Below are positions 49,824-61,504 of a stretch of DNA of 64,000 nucleotides, one piece after another. The notes beneath the pieces are model-generated. The model made no database searches, had not been told where the DNA came from, and saw nothing but the letters and a program-made list of their open reading frames with translations. Location: NCBI GenBank assembly GCA_017308255.1, contig JAFKFN010000004.1, positions 124,001 through 188,000 on the forward strand, written 5' to 3'. Within the stretch, counting starts at the first letter, position 1. The number at the start of each line of letters is the position of its first letter. A program made the translations under genes and the position numbers. The stretch comes from Altererythrobacter sp. Lineage in GTDB: Bacteria; Pseudomonadota; Alphaproteobacteria; Sphingomonadales; Sphingomonadaceae.

Positions 49824-50939
49824 GTGAGCTCCGGCCCGCCCCTTGCCGGCCTCAAGGTCGTCGAGCTGGCGCGCGTGCTCGCAGGGCCGTGGGCGGGGCA
49901 GATCCTGGCCGATCTCGGGGCCGAGGTGGTCAAGGTGGAAAGCCCGGAGGGGGACGATACCCGCCGCTGGGGCCCGCCCTTCGTCGAAAACCCCGATGGC
50001 ACGCGGGACGCGGCCTATTTCCACGCCGCCAATCGCGGCAAGCGTTCCGTCACGGCCGATTTCCGTACCGAGAAGGGGCAGGCGCTGGTTCTCGGCCTGG
50101 CTCGCGATGCCGATGTGCTGATCGAGAACTTCAAGCTCGGCGGTCTCGCCAAATACGGCCTCGATTACGAGAGCCTGCGGCAGGTGAACCCGCGCCTCGT
50201 CTATTGCTCGATCACGGGCTTCGGGCACACCGGACCTTATGCGCCGCGCCCGGGCTATGACTTCATCGTCCAGGGCATGAGCGGGATCATGGACCTGTCG
50301 GGCGAGCCGGGCGGTCCGCCGACCAAGATCGGCGTCGCCTATGCCGACATCATGACCGGGCTCTATGCCGTCATCGCCGTGCAGGCGGCGCTGCATCAGC
50401 GGGAAAAGAGCGGGCGCGGCCAGCATATCGACATGGCGCTGATGGACGTGATGGTCGGCACGCTGGCCAACCAGGCGATGAACTATCTCGTTTCGGGGGA
50501 ATCCCCCCATCGCATCGGCATGTCGCACCCCAACATCATGCCCTACGACGGGTTCGAGACGGCCGATGGCTGGATCATCCTCACCGTGGGCAACGATACC
50601 CAGTTCCAGCGACTGGCGGCCCTGATCGACCTGCCCGAGAACCCGGAATGGGCCACCAATGCCGGCCGTGTCGCCGATCGCGCGGCGTTGAAGCACGCCA
50701 TCGCCGCGCAAGTCCGCGATTGGGAGCGCGACGCGCTGCTGGCCGATCTGGAGGAACAGGGCATTCCCGCCGGCCCGATCAACACTGTCGCCCAGGCTCT
50801 CACCGATCCGCAGACCGCCGCGCGCGGAATGGTGCTCGATCTGGGCGGGGGGTTGAAGGGCCTGCGCACGCCGATCCGCTTTTCGGATGCCGAGCTGGCG
50901 CCGGGCAGGCGATCGCCGATGCTGGGGGAGGATCAATGA
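49824..50939 (+). CDS. CaiB/BaiF-type (class III) CoA transferase
   Basis: A 371-aa protein. GTG 49824 is the likely start (GAGGGCGGA just upstream), giving MSSGPPLAGLKVVELARVLAGP; GTG 49809 in the same frame is the alternative. Class III motifs are clear: GPWAGQILADLGAEVVKVE, NRGKRSVTADFR, and RPGYDFIVQGMSG with the catalytic Asp. It moves CoA between carboxylic acids. Its stop overlaps the esterase start by 4 nt. Confidence 0.93.
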   Translation: MSSGPPLAGLKVVELARVLAGPWAGQILADLGAEVVKVESPEGDDTRRWGPPFVENPDGTRDAAYFHAANRGKRSVTADFRTEKGQALVLGLARDADVLIENFKLGGLAKYGLDYESLRQVNPRLVYCSITGFGHTGPYAPRPGYDFIVQGMSGIMDLSGEPGGPPTKIGVAYADIMTGLYAVIAVQAALHQREKSGRGQHIDMALMDVMVGTLANQAMNYLVSGESPHRIGMSHPNIMPYDGFETADGWIILTVGNDTQFQRLAALIDLPENPEWATNAGRVADRAALKHAIAAQVRDWERDALLADLEEQGIPAGPINTVAQALTDPQTAARGMVLDLGGGLKGLRTPIRFSDAELAPGRRSPMLGEDQ

Positions 50940-51880
50940 GCCGTTCGCGCCATCTCGTCGATCCGCAGATCGCGCCGATGCTGGACATGTCCAGTCTCGA
51001 TCTCACTGCCGAGAGCCTGCCCGCAATCCGCGCCAATCCGATGTTCACCGGCGAAGGCCTGCCCCCGCCGCCGTTTCCCGTGAGAGAGATTTTCGCGCCC
51101 GTGCCGGGCGGCCCGGATGTGCGCCTGCTGGTGATGGACCCGCCATCCGAAGCGAAAGACCGCGCGGCGATCCTCTACATCCACGGCGGTGGCATGGTCG
51201 TCGGCGCGGCGGACACGGCGCTGGCTGACAAGCCGCAGATGGCGCTGGAGCATCACTGCGTGATCGTGGCGGTCGATTATCGCCTCGCGCCCGAAACGCC
51301 GTTTCCGGGGCCACAGGAGGATAATTACGCCGCGCTTCTCTGGCTGGTGGATCATGCCGGCGAACTCGGTGTCGATCACGCCCGCATCGTGGTGATGGGC
51401 GGCAGCGCCGGCGGCGGCCTTGCCGCCAGCCTGGCGCTGATGGTGCGCGATCGCGGCGGCCCGGCGTTGGCGGGCCAGGTTCTGATCTATCCGATGCTGG
51501 ACTGGCGCACGGGCGGGCCGGACGATCCCTATCGCAACCGCCACACCGGCGAATTCATCTGGACCCGCGAGAAGAACCAGTTCGGCTGGCGCGCCTTGCG
51601 CGGCGAGTACCAGCCCACGGACGCGCGCAGGCACTGGTTCTCCCCCGCGCTGGCCGAAACCCTCGCCGATCTGCCGCCCGCCTACATCGCCACGGGCGCG
51701 CTCGACTTGTTCCTGGACGAAAACCTCGATTACGCCCGCCGCCTGATCGATTGCGGCGTGCGGACGGAACTGCACGTCTATCCCGGTGCGATCCACGGCT
51801 TTGAAATGGTGCCCGAGACCGACCTGGGAGAACAGGCGGCGGCGGACTTGAAGCGCGCACTGGGGCGGCTGCTAAGGTAA
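50936..51880 (+). CDS. HSL-type alpha/beta hydrolase (esterase)
   Basis: A 314-aa hydrolase of the hormone-sensitive-lipase family. Oxyanion motif IHGGGMV (about 81), nucleophile motif GGSAGGG (about 157), and Asp/His in ALDLF and AIHGFE. It cleaves short esters or acyl-thioesters. ATG 50936 overlaps the CoA transferase stop (ATGA), so the two are coupled. Confidence 0.92.
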   Translation: MSRSRHLVDPQIAPMLDMSSLDLTAESLPAIRANPMFTGEGLPPPPFPVREIFAPVPGGPDVRLLVMDPPSEAKDRAAILYIHGGGMVVGAADTALADKPQMALEHHCVIVAVDYRLAPETPFPGPQEDNYAALLWLVDHAGELGVDHARIVVMGGSAGGGLAASLALMVRDRGGPALAGQVLIYPMLDWRTGGPDDPYRNRHTGEFIWTREKNQFGWRALRGEYQPTDARRHWFSPALAETLADLPPAYIATGALDLFLDENLDYARRLIDCGVRTELHVYPGAIHGFEMVPETDLGEQAAADLKRALGRLLR

Positions 51881-51915
51881 TAGCCGTCTCTCAATCCATC
51901 TTCGATCTCGCCCCT

Positions 51916-52054
51916 GTCATGCTGAACTTGGTTCGGCATCCATCGCTCGCAAGGCCTGGAGGCCGCCGTATGGCGTCGCTTTGCGGTTGGCCTGCGTCCG
52001 ACCGATGGCTCCGTGCCGGGCGGAGAGATGGACCCTGAACCAAGTTCAGGGTGA
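51916..52054. repeat. Dispersed repeat, gtcatgctgaac type
   Basis: A 139-bp element with ends gtcatgctgaacttggttcg and ccctgaaccaagttcaggg plus tgac, similar to 21136-21270. It separates the convergent esterase and M16 peptidase genes. Confidence 0.78.
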
Positions 52055-52080
52055 CGGGGATCGGATGCCTATGGCAGCAC

Positions 52081-54921
52081 CTAAAGCGAGTCCGCATTCA
52101 GGTATTCGATCGGCATGTCCAGCGTCTTGAGCTGGCTGTCGATCTGGCTCCGGTCGCCGACGACGATCACCGCGAGGTTGTCTGGCGAGAGGTATTGCCG
52201 TGCCGCCGCGTCGATCTTCCCGGCGTCGATCGCGCGCAGGATATCGGGCAGGCGCTTCTGGTAATCGTCGGGCCGGCCGAACTGCTCATTGTTCAGCAGC
52301 GCGCCCAGCACCTGGCTGTTGGTCTGGTAGGAATTCGGCAGACCGCGGATGTTGCCGTCGGTCACCCGTTGCAGCTCCGTCTGGTCCACGCCCTGGGCGC
52401 CGCCGGCGAAGGCGTCCATGTCGGCCAGTATCAGGCGGATCGAATCCGCCGTGCGATCGGCCTGCACCGGGGCGGAGACCGTGAACGACTGGTTGCCCGT
52501 CACCCCCGCTATCGAGCTGCGCACGCCATAGCTCCAGCCCTTGTCCTCGCGGATGTCCTGGTTCAGGCGCGAGAGGAAGCCGTTGCCGATCACTTCGTTG
52601 GCCAGGCCCAGTGCCTCCATGTTCTGCTGCGTGCCTTTCACCGGAAGGACGCGGGCCAGCACCACCACCGATTGCGGCGAATTGGGGCGGTCGATCACTA
52701 CCAGCTTGCGCGCGCCGGGCGGGGTGGGGACATCGAGGTTCTTCACCGGCTTGGGCGTGTCCGGCGCGCGCCAATCGCCGAACGCCCGTTCTAGCGCCGG
52801 GATCAGCTCGGCCATGGTCACATCGCCGACCACGGTGATCCGGGCGAGGTCCGGCCGCAGCCACTTGTCATGCGCGGCCGCCAGCGTGGCGGGCGTCAGC
52901 GCCTCGATCACCTCGGCCGTCCCGCTGGGGCCGACCGAGCCATAGGGATGGTTCGGCCCATAGATCAGCGGCCTCAGCGCGCGCGAGGCCAGGCCCGTGG
53001 GGCTGGCCTGCTCCTGCGCGATGTCGGCCAGGCGCTGATCCTTCACCCGCGCCACGTCACTGGCGGCGAAGGCGGGGTTGCGCGCCATGTCGGCCATCAG
53101 CTCCAGCGAAGGGGCGAGATTGGCGGTCAGCGCGCTCATCGAAACGGTGCTGCTGTCGGTGGAGGTGCTGGCGGCGATGGAGGCGCCCAGCCGCTCCTGC
53201 TCCTCGGCGATCTGTACCGCGCTGCGGCTTTTCGTGCCTTCTTCCAGCATGTCCATCATCAGCGACTGGGTGCCGGCGCTGGCCGATCCATCGGCCGCCG
53301 TGCCCGCGTCGAACGTCAGCGCCAGGCTGACCTTGGGGATAGCCGTGCGCCGTGCCAGGGTGACGGGAATGCCGTTGGACAGCGCGGCGTGCTCCACTTG
53401 CGGGAAAGTCAGCTCGCCCACCGGGGCGACCGGGGGATAGCTGCGCTTGGGGCCCGTCGCCAGCGGGGGCGGGGGCGCCTTGGCATCGGGCGGGGGCGGG
53501 GCCACCGTGCCTTCGTCACCCCAGCCGCCCATCAGCGCGCCGTCCTCGGTCCGCTCGCCCGGCACCACGCTCAGCGTATAGGCCGGCCGGCTCAGCCAGC
53601 GTTGCAGCGCGGACTGGACCTGGGCCGGGGTGAGGCTGGCCATCTGCTCCAGCTCTTTCTTGTAATGCGCCGGATCGCCCGCATAGAGCAGGCCCTCGGC
53701 CAGCGTGGCCCCTTTGCCGGAGAAGCCGCCAACCAGCTCCAGCGCGCCGATCTGGCCGGATATGATCTGGGTGGCCGCGCGCTTCAATTCATCTTCGGTC
53801 GGGCCTTTGGCGACCAGTTCGGCGATGACTTCATCGAAGCGTTTTTCCGCCACCGCCGGGTCCACGCCCGGCTTCACGTCCATGGTCGCCTGCAGGAAGC
53901 TCACTTGCTCGAACTGCTGCGATCCGGCGGTAACGCCGACCGCCAGCTGCTCGTCACGCACCAGCACATTGTCCAGCCGTGAGCTGGCGAGGCCGCCCAG
54001 GACGTGCATCCCGATCGCCAGCGGGATGGCGTCGGGATCGGTCAGCTTGGGCCCGCTCCACGTGCGATAGAGGCGCGTTACCGGAACCTGATCGGCCATC
54101 TCCTCGCGCACCGGCGCGGGAAGGGTGACCGGCTCTGCCATCACCGGCATGACATCGGGCCCGCGCGGAATGTCGCCGAACCACTGCTCCACCTTCGGGC
54201 GCGCGGTGGCGAGATCGATATCGCCGGCCAGCGCCAGCACCACGTTGTTGGGGCCGTAGTGGTCGATGAACCACTTGCGCACGTCGGCGATGCTGGCGGC
54301 GTCGAGGTCCGCCATGGAGCCGATGGTGGAATGGCGATAGGGGTGCCCCACGGGAAACAGCGCGTCGCCGATCTTGTAATCGACCAGGCCATAGGGCTGG
54401 TTGTCGCCCTGCCGCTTCTCGTTCTGGACCACGCCGCGCTGCTTATCCAGCTTGTCCTGCGTCACTGCGCCCAGCAGGTGGCCCATGCGGTCGCTTTCCA
54501 TGAACAGCGCCAGGTCCAGCGCGCCGGTGGGCAGGGTTTCGATGTAATTGGTCCGGTCATACCAGGTGGAGCCGTTGGTGCCGGTGGAGCCGGCCGCTTC
54601 CAGCGGAATGTCGAAGTTCTCGACGTTCTCCGATCCGCCGAACATCAAGTGCTCGAACAAGTGGGCGAACCCGGTGCGCCCGCGCGGCTCGTTCTTCGAT
54701 CCCACGCGGTAATAGATCGTCACCCCCACCACCGGGCTCTTGCGATCGGTGTGCACGATCGTCGTCAGCCCGTTGGGCAGGGTGAAGGTCTGGTAGGGAA
54801 TGTCGACTTCATCGACCAGCGCGGAAAGCGGGGCTGGCTCGCTCTGCTGCGCGACCACCGGGGCCGTGGCGAAAAGCGCGAGGGGGAGGGCGGCGGCGAG
54901 CAGGTGGCGGAAGGGCTTCAT
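52081..54921 (-). CDS. Secreted M16 zinc peptidase, two-domain
   Basis: A 946-aa protein. Start ATG 54919-54921 gives a signal peptide (LLAAALPLALFATAPVVAQ). The N-terminal half is an active M16 unit with HLFEH (His-x2-Glu-His) and a downstream zinc Glu; the second half is the inactive M16 partner (no HxxEH), starting after a Pro-rich linker (about 470-500). It should degrade peptides in the periplasm. The frame is open upstream to 55107 but that part is the antisense of the next gene's leader. Confidence 0.93.
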   Translation of the reverse strand: MKPFRHLLAAALPLALFATAPVVAQQSEPAPLSALVDEVDIPYQTFTLPNGLTTIVHTDRKSPVVGVTIYYRVGSKNEPRGRTGFAHLFEHLMFGGSENVENFDIPLEAAGSTGTNGSTWYDRTNYIETLPTGALDLALFMESDRMGHLLGAVTQDKLDKQRGVVQNEKRQGDNQPYGLVDYKIGDALFPVGHPYRHSTIGSMADLDAASIADVRKWFIDHYGPNNVVLALAGDIDLATARPKVEQWFGDIPRGPDVMPVMAEPVTLPAPVREEMADQVPVTRLYRTWSGPKLTDPDAIPLAIGMHVLGGLASSRLDNVLVRDEQLAVGVTAGSQQFEQVSFLQATMDVKPGVDPAVAEKRFDEVIAELVAKGPTEDELKRAATQIISGQIGALELVGGFSGKGATLAEGLLYAGDPAHYKKELEQMASLTPAQVQSALQRWLSRPAYTLSVVPGERTEDGALMGGWGDEGTVAPPPPDAKAPPPPLATGPKRSYPPVAPVGELTFPQVEHAALSNGIPVTLARRTAIPKVSLALTFDAGTAADGSASAGTQSLMMDMLEEGTKSRSAVQIAEEQERLGASIAASTSTDSSTVSMSALTANLAPSLELMADMARNPAFAASDVARVKDQRLADIAQEQASPTGLASRALRPLIYGPNHPYGSVGPSGTAEVIEALTPATLAAAHDKWLRPDLARITVVGDVTMAELIPALERAFGDWRAPDTPKPVKNLDVPTPPGARKLVVIDRPNSPQSVVVLARVLPVKGTQQNMEALGLANEVIGNGFLSRLNQDIREDKGWSYGVRSSIAGVTGNQSFTVSAPVQADRTADSIRLILADMDAFAGGAQGVDQTELQRVTDGNIRGLPNSYQTNSQVLGALLNNEQFGRPDDYQKRLPDILRAIDAGKIDAAARQYLSPDNLAVIVVGDRSQIDSQLKTLDMPIEYLNADSL

Positions 54922-55051
54922 GCCCGCTGGATAGCACGCTCTCCTGCCAAGAACAGCCGATGTCGTGCCGCCGGCAAGCCGGCCCGCCGCCTGGCCCACG
55001 GAACTTTCGCCCGAGTTCCCGCTTCCATAAGGGCCGGAAAGGCAGGCACCC

Positions 55052-56329
55052 ATGCGGCACCTCGGGGCAGGATTGGTGGATTGGCTGGCCACCCATGGCG
55101 AGCGCATCGTCTATCGCGCGGCGGGTCTGCCGATCACGCTCGGCACGCTCTTCGCCATGGGCGCGGCGAAGCCCGAATTCGTCGTCCGCAAGGCCTATGC
55201 CCACCATTACGTCCGGCCCGAGGGCATCGGCGATTGGCTTGATCTTTTCGTCGCGCTCTCGCTGCTGCCTCTGGCGCTGGCCATCAGCGCCGCGTGGTTC
55301 ACGCTTCGCAACGGGCCGACGATCGCCCGGCGTTATGGTAGGCCGGTCGTGGCGCAGCTGGCCGATCAGCTTCGGCTGTTCTTCGCCGACGGTATCCTCC
55401 CGCCCTGGTATTACATCTTCTCGCTTCACGATCGCGATTGCCGCCGCCATGCCGCCGGCTTCCTCAACCGGTGCGAGACCAAGTGCGGTGCCTATCCGGT
55501 GCTGATCGCCCGGCACGCGGCGAGCTCACCCCTGGGCGACAAGCAGGCCTTCGCCGCGCACTGCCAGGCCCATGGCCTGCCGGTCATCCCGATCCTGGCG
55601 GTCGCCCGCGACGGGCGGATCGAAGCGGGGGAGCGGCTTTGCGAGGCGGACCTGTTCGTCAAGCCGGTCAGGGCTAGGGGCGGCAAGGGCGCGGAACGCT
55701 GGGACTATCTCGGGAACGGCCGATATTGCGGCGGCAACGGCCTCGTTCTCGATCGCGATGCTTTTCTCGGTCGCCTGCGGCACCTGTCGTTCGCCAAGCC
55801 GCGCCTGGTGCAGCCGCGCCTGCGCAATCATCCCGCGATCGCCGATCTCAGCAATGGCGCGCTGGCCACGGTGCGGGCGCTGACCTGCCTGGACGAACAG
55901 GGCCGGCCGGAACTGATCGCGGCCGTCTTCCGCATGGCCATCGGCGGCAATCGCACGGTGGACAACATCCACGCCGGGGGCATCGCCGCGGGCATCGATC
56001 TGGAAACCGGCGCGATGTCGCAGGCCAGCGACCTGGGCATGAGCGCGCGCCTGGGCTGGCTCGATCGCCATCCCGATACCGGCGCGCCGATCAGCGGCCG
56101 CGCGTTCCCCCGCTGGCCGGAGCTGCGCATACTGGCGGAGCAAGCCCACTGGGCCTTCCTTGACCGGGTTTTCGTCGGCTGGGACATCGCGCTGGCTGAA
56201 GCGGGCTTCTGCCTGGTCGAAGGCAATTCGGGGTCGGACGTCGATCTCATGCAGCGCCCCGTCAGGCGGGGCCTGATGGAAGGGCGTTTCGGCGCGCTTC
56301 TGGCGTATCACCTCCAAGCCGTGCCATGA
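55052..56329 (+). CDS. Membrane protein with ATP-grasp domain (sugar-transfer type)
   Basis: A 425-aa protein. One clear transmembrane segment (LFVALSLLPLALAISAAWFTL, about 65-85). The C-terminal half is an ATP-grasp domain of the sugar-transfer-associated type, with DKQAFAAHCQAHGLPVIP, DLFVKPVRARGGKG, GNRTVDNIHAGGIAAGID and LVEGNSGSDVDLMQ. Such proteins are linked to capsule or exopolysaccharide synthesis. Product unknown. It lies 68 nt upstream of clpB but clpB has its own promoter. Confidence 0.82.
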   Translation: MRHLGAGLVDWLATHGERIVYRAAGLPITLGTLFAMGAAKPEFVVRKAYAHHYVRPEGIGDWLDLFVALSLLPLALAISAAWFTLRNGPTIARRYGRPVVAQLADQLRLFFADGILPPWYYIFSLHDRDCRRHAAGFLNRCETKCGAYPVLIARHAASSPLGDKQAFAAHCQAHGLPVIPILAVARDGRIEAGERLCEADLFVKPVRARGGKGAERWDYLGNGRYCGGNGLVLDRDAFLGRLRHLSFAKPRLVQPRLRNHPAIADLSNGALATVRALTCLDEQGRPELIAAVFRMAIGGNRTVDNIHAGGIAAGIDLETGAMSQASDLGMSARLGWLDRHPDTGAPISGRAFPRWPELRILAEQAHWAFLDRVFVGWDIALAEAGFCLVEGNSGSDVDLMQRPVRRGLMEGRFGALLAYHLQAVP

Positions 56330-56338
56330 TCCCCGCCT

Positions 56339-56366
56339 CTTGCGCGGCGGAACCGCGACGCCATCT
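56339..56366 (+). promoter_or_regulatory. RpoH-type promoter of clpB
   Basis: CTTGCG at 56339-56344 and CCATCT at 56361-56366: the -35 CTTG and the -10 CCAT are 18 nt apart, as in alphaproteobacterial sigma-32 promoters. The ATG of clpB is 32 nt beyond the -10. Confidence 0.6.
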
Positions 56367-56397
56367 GAACCGGGACACTATATCCGAGGGGTGATTC

Positions 56398-58977
<2,580 letters not shown>

Positions 58978-58984
58978 CCGGGCG

Positions 58985-59128
58985 CTATCCGTAATAGGCG
59001 GTGATGAACGGTTCCAGGAACCGCCGATAAGGTTCCGCCGAACCGACCGAACCGCTGTGGATCGGGCGCCGCACCTGCACCATGCTCGCGGTCGCGACCG
59101 GCCGGCCCATTCGATAGACCCAGGCGGG
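58985..59128 (-). pseudogene. Remnant of a sulfotransferase-family gene (C-terminus only)
   Basis: Reading leftward in one frame to a stop at 58985-58987, about 45 codons give PVATASMVQVRRPIHSGSVG and then a helix ending EPFITAYYG. This matches the last segment of sulfotransferase-domain proteins (TAS-x2-QVR-x-P-I then SVG and a final helix). Upstream the similarity is lost within about 20 codons, just before the SDR gene. I therefore call it a decayed fragment left after deletion; it is not a complete gene. Confidence 0.5.
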
Positions 59129-59196
59129 GCCGGCGCTGGCCCGGCGGCGAGGAAACGGCTAAGCGGCGGTCATAGCCATTGACCGAGGAGAAAGCC

Positions 59197-59979
59197 GTGA
59201 AGATCGACAGTTCCATTGCCGCCGTGGTCACCGGGGGCGCCTCGGGTCTCGGCGAGGCGAGCGCGCGGGCGCTGGCGGCGAAGGGCGCGAAAGTGGCGCT
59301 GTTCGACCTGAACGAGGAACGCGGGGCCAGGGTCGCCGAAGAGATCGGCGGCATCATGTGCAAGGTCGACGTGTCTGACGAGGGGTCGGTCGATGCGGGC
59401 TTCGCGAAAGCGCGCGCGGCGCACGGGCAGGAACGGGTGCTGGTCTGCTGCGCCGGCATCGGCACGATCGGCAAGACGGTGCGGCGCGACAAGGAAACCG
59501 GCGCGATTTCGCACCTGCCGGTCGATCTGTTCCTCAAGACGATCAAGGTGAACCTGCTCGGCACGTTCCAGTGCGTGGCCAAGTCCGCCGCCGGGATGAT
59601 GACGCTGGACGGGCTGGAAGACGGCGAGCGCGGGGCCATGGTGTGCACCGCTTCGGTCGCGGCGGTGGACGGGCAGATCGGCCAGGTCGCCTATGCCGCA
59701 TCGAAAGCGGCGGTGGCCGGCATGACCTTGCCGATCGCGCGCGATTTCATGTCCGAAGGGATCCGCATCAACACCATCCTGCCGGGCATCTTCGCCACGC
59801 CGCTGCTCGCCGGCCTGCCTGAGAAGGCGCAAGTCGCGCTGGCCGCCGCGGTGCCGTTTCCCAAGCGGCTTGGCCAACCGGAAGAATATGCCCGGCTGGT
59901 GCTGACCATGCTGGAAACAGGCTATTTCAATGGCGAAACCGTGCGGCTCGACGGCGCCATCCGCATGCCGCCCAAATAG
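59197..59979 (+). CDS. Short-chain dehydrogenase/reductase (HSD10-like)
   Basis: A 260-aa Rossmann enzyme. GTG 59197 (GAGGAG 6 nt upstream) gives MKIDSSIAAVVTGGASGLG; the frame from 59179 is less likely. Cofactor motif TGGASGLG, NAD-preferring Asp in LFDLNEERG, the CCAGIG motif in place of NAG, catalytic Ser (CTASVAAVDG) and Tyr-x3-Lys (AYAASKAAVAG). It resembles 3-hydroxyacyl-CoA / 17-beta-hydroxysteroid dehydrogenase type 10. It lies 8 nt upstream of mtnP. Confidence 0.9.
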   Translation: MKIDSSIAAVVTGGASGLGEASARALAAKGAKVALFDLNEERGARVAEEIGGIMCKVDVSDEGSVDAGFAKARAAHGQERVLVCCAGIGTIGKTVRRDKETGAISHLPVDLFLKTIKVNLLGTFQCVAKSAAGMMTLDGLEDGERGAMVCTASVAAVDGQIGQVAYAASKAAVAGMTLPIARDFMSEGIRINTILPGIFATPLLAGLPEKAQVALAAAVPFPKRLGQPEEYARLVLTMLETGYFNGETVRLDGAIRMPPK

Positions 59980-59987
59980 CGGCCGCT

Positions 59988-60872
59988 ATGGCAAGCTGGC
60001 ACATTGGGATCATCGGCGGCTCGGGCCTTTCCCAAGGGCTGGGGCTGGATGACGCGCAGGAAATAGGCGTTTCCAGCGCTTTCGGCGAACCGTCCGGCCC
60101 GGTGACGATGGGTACGCTCGCGGGCGTGCGCGTCACCTTCATTGCCCGGCACGGGGCGTGGCACCGGATCGCGGCGGGCCACGTCAACTATCGGGCCAAT
60201 ATCGACGTGCTCAAGCGCTGCGGGGTTACCGATGTGCTGGCGCTGTCGGCGATAGGCTCTTTGCGCGAGGACCTGCCGCCCGGGCACTTCGTCGCGGTGG
60301 ACCAGATCATCGACCGCACCGTGGGGCGGGCGCATACTTTCTTCGACGCCGGCGTCACCGCGCATGTCGGCCTGGCGGAGCCGGTTTGCGCACGCCTCAC
60401 CGGCCTCGCGGCGGACGCGGCGGAAAGAGCTGGCGCCGTGGTCCATCGCGGCGGCTGCTATGTCGCCATCGAAGGCCCGCGATTCTCCACTCGGGCCGAA
60501 AGCCGGCTCTTTCGCCAAGGGGGCGGCGATGTGATCGGCATGACCGCGATGCCCGAAGCGGCGCTCGCCCGCGAGGCGGAGCTTCCCTATGCCGTGCTGG
60601 GGATGGTGACCGATTACGATGCCTGGCGCGAGGGAGAGCCGCCGGTCGAAGCTTCCGCCATCCTCGATGTCATGCGCGCCAATGGCGCCCTGGCGCGCGC
60701 TGCCGTGCAGCACTTCGCCGCCGCGCTGCCGCCGCAGCGGGCGGAAAGCCCGATAGACCGGGCGCTGGATGCCGCCGTGCTCACCCCGGTCGCGCACTGG
60801 AGTTCGGAGGCGAAGGCGCGGCTCGGCGCCGTCGCCGGGCGTTACCTGCGCGCCGCAGGGAACGAGGCATGA
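59988..60872 (+). CDS. mtnP: S-methyl-5'-thioadenosine phosphorylase
   Basis: A 294-aa phosphorylase for methionine salvage, splitting methylthioadenosine to adenine and methylthioribose 1-phosphate. Phosphate-binding IGGSGL and ARHG at the start, HVNYRANI, IEGPRFSTRAES, and MVTDYDAW with the Asp pair that selects adenine over hypoxanthine. It begins 8 nt after the SDR gene and is probably cotranscribed with it. Confidence 0.92.
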   Translation: MASWHIGIIGGSGLSQGLGLDDAQEIGVSSAFGEPSGPVTMGTLAGVRVTFIARHGAWHRIAAGHVNYRANIDVLKRCGVTDVLALSAIGSLREDLPPGHFVAVDQIIDRTVGRAHTFFDAGVTAHVGLAEPVCARLTGLAADAAERAGAVVHRGGCYVAIEGPRFSTRAESRLFRQGGGDVIGMTAMPEAALAREAELPYAVLGMVTDYDAWREGEPPVEASAILDVMRANGALARAAVQHFAAALPPQRAESPIDRALDAAVLTPVAHWSSEAKARLGAVAGRYLRAAGNEA

Positions 60873-60953
60873 CCGCCAGGCTCTGAGGAGTGCCGGCTGT
60901 CGGCCCCCGTCGGCGCTCCGTCGGCCCGCCGCTTGCATTGCGCGCGGCCATCG

Positions 60954-60963
60954 AACTAAAGTT
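60954..60963. promoter_or_regulatory. Possible MarR autoregulatory site
   Basis: AACT-AA-AGTT, a short perfect inverted repeat that ends 7 nt before the MarR-family start codon, within an otherwise GC-rich leader. The position suits self-repression. Confidence 0.35.
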
Positions 60964-60970
60964 AATCGCC

Positions 60971-61453
60971 ATGACAAACAATCAAACGCGCCTGGGGGAC
61001 TTCATTCCGTACCTGTTGTCGATCACCTCCAATGCGGTGAGCGGACGTATCGCGTTGGAATATCGGCAACGTTTCGGGCTCAGCGTGCCGGAATGGCGGG
61101 TCATGGCGGTGCTGGGGGATTCCGGGCCGCTGACTCAGCGCGATCTCACGCGGCTTACGGTGATGGACAAAGTGGCGGTCAACCGCGCGTGCAAGGGGCT
61201 GGAGGAACGGGGCCTCGTCTCGCGCCAGCCGAACACGCAGGATGGCCGTTCGCACCTTCTCGAGCTCACCGCATCGGGCACGCGGATGCATGACGACATC
61301 ATGCCGCTGGCGCTGGAAATGGAACGGCGCCTGTTTTCCCGCTTCGCGCCGGAAGAGGTGATCCGTTTCCGCCAGCTGCTGGACCGGGTGCGGAGCGAGG
61401 TGGACGATCTCGACGCCGAAGGCATCGACAGCGCGAACTTCGGCGTCGAATAA
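60971..61453 (+). CDS. MarR-family transcriptional regulator
   Basis: A 160-aa dimeric winged-helix regulator. DNA-binding core PLTQRDLTRLTVMDKVAVNR then LEERGLVSRQPNTQDGRSH (wing with the Asp-x-Arg signature). Start ATG 60971; the preceding ORF extension to 60890 has no MarR character. Its target is unknown; mtnP is upstream and the Tad operon converges. Confidence 0.9.
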   Translation: MTNNQTRLGDFIPYLLSITSNAVSGRIALEYRQRFGLSVPEWRVMAVLGDSGPLTQRDLTRLTVMDKVAVNRACKGLEERGLVSRQPNTQDGRSHLLELTASGTRMHDDIMPLALEMERRLFSRFAPEEVIRFRQLLDRVRSEVDDLDAEGIDSANFGVE

Positions 61454-61487
61454 CGGCGGCCTCGCAATTTAGGTCGCGAGACCGCCG
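61454..61487. terminator. Terminator between marR-type gene and tadC
   Basis: cggcggcctcgc at 61454-61465 pairs with gcgagaccgccg at 61476-61487 with one mismatch; the loop is 10 nt. It lies between convergent genes. Confidence 0.7.
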
Positions 61488-61504
61488 CATCCCCCCGCGT
61501 AGCT

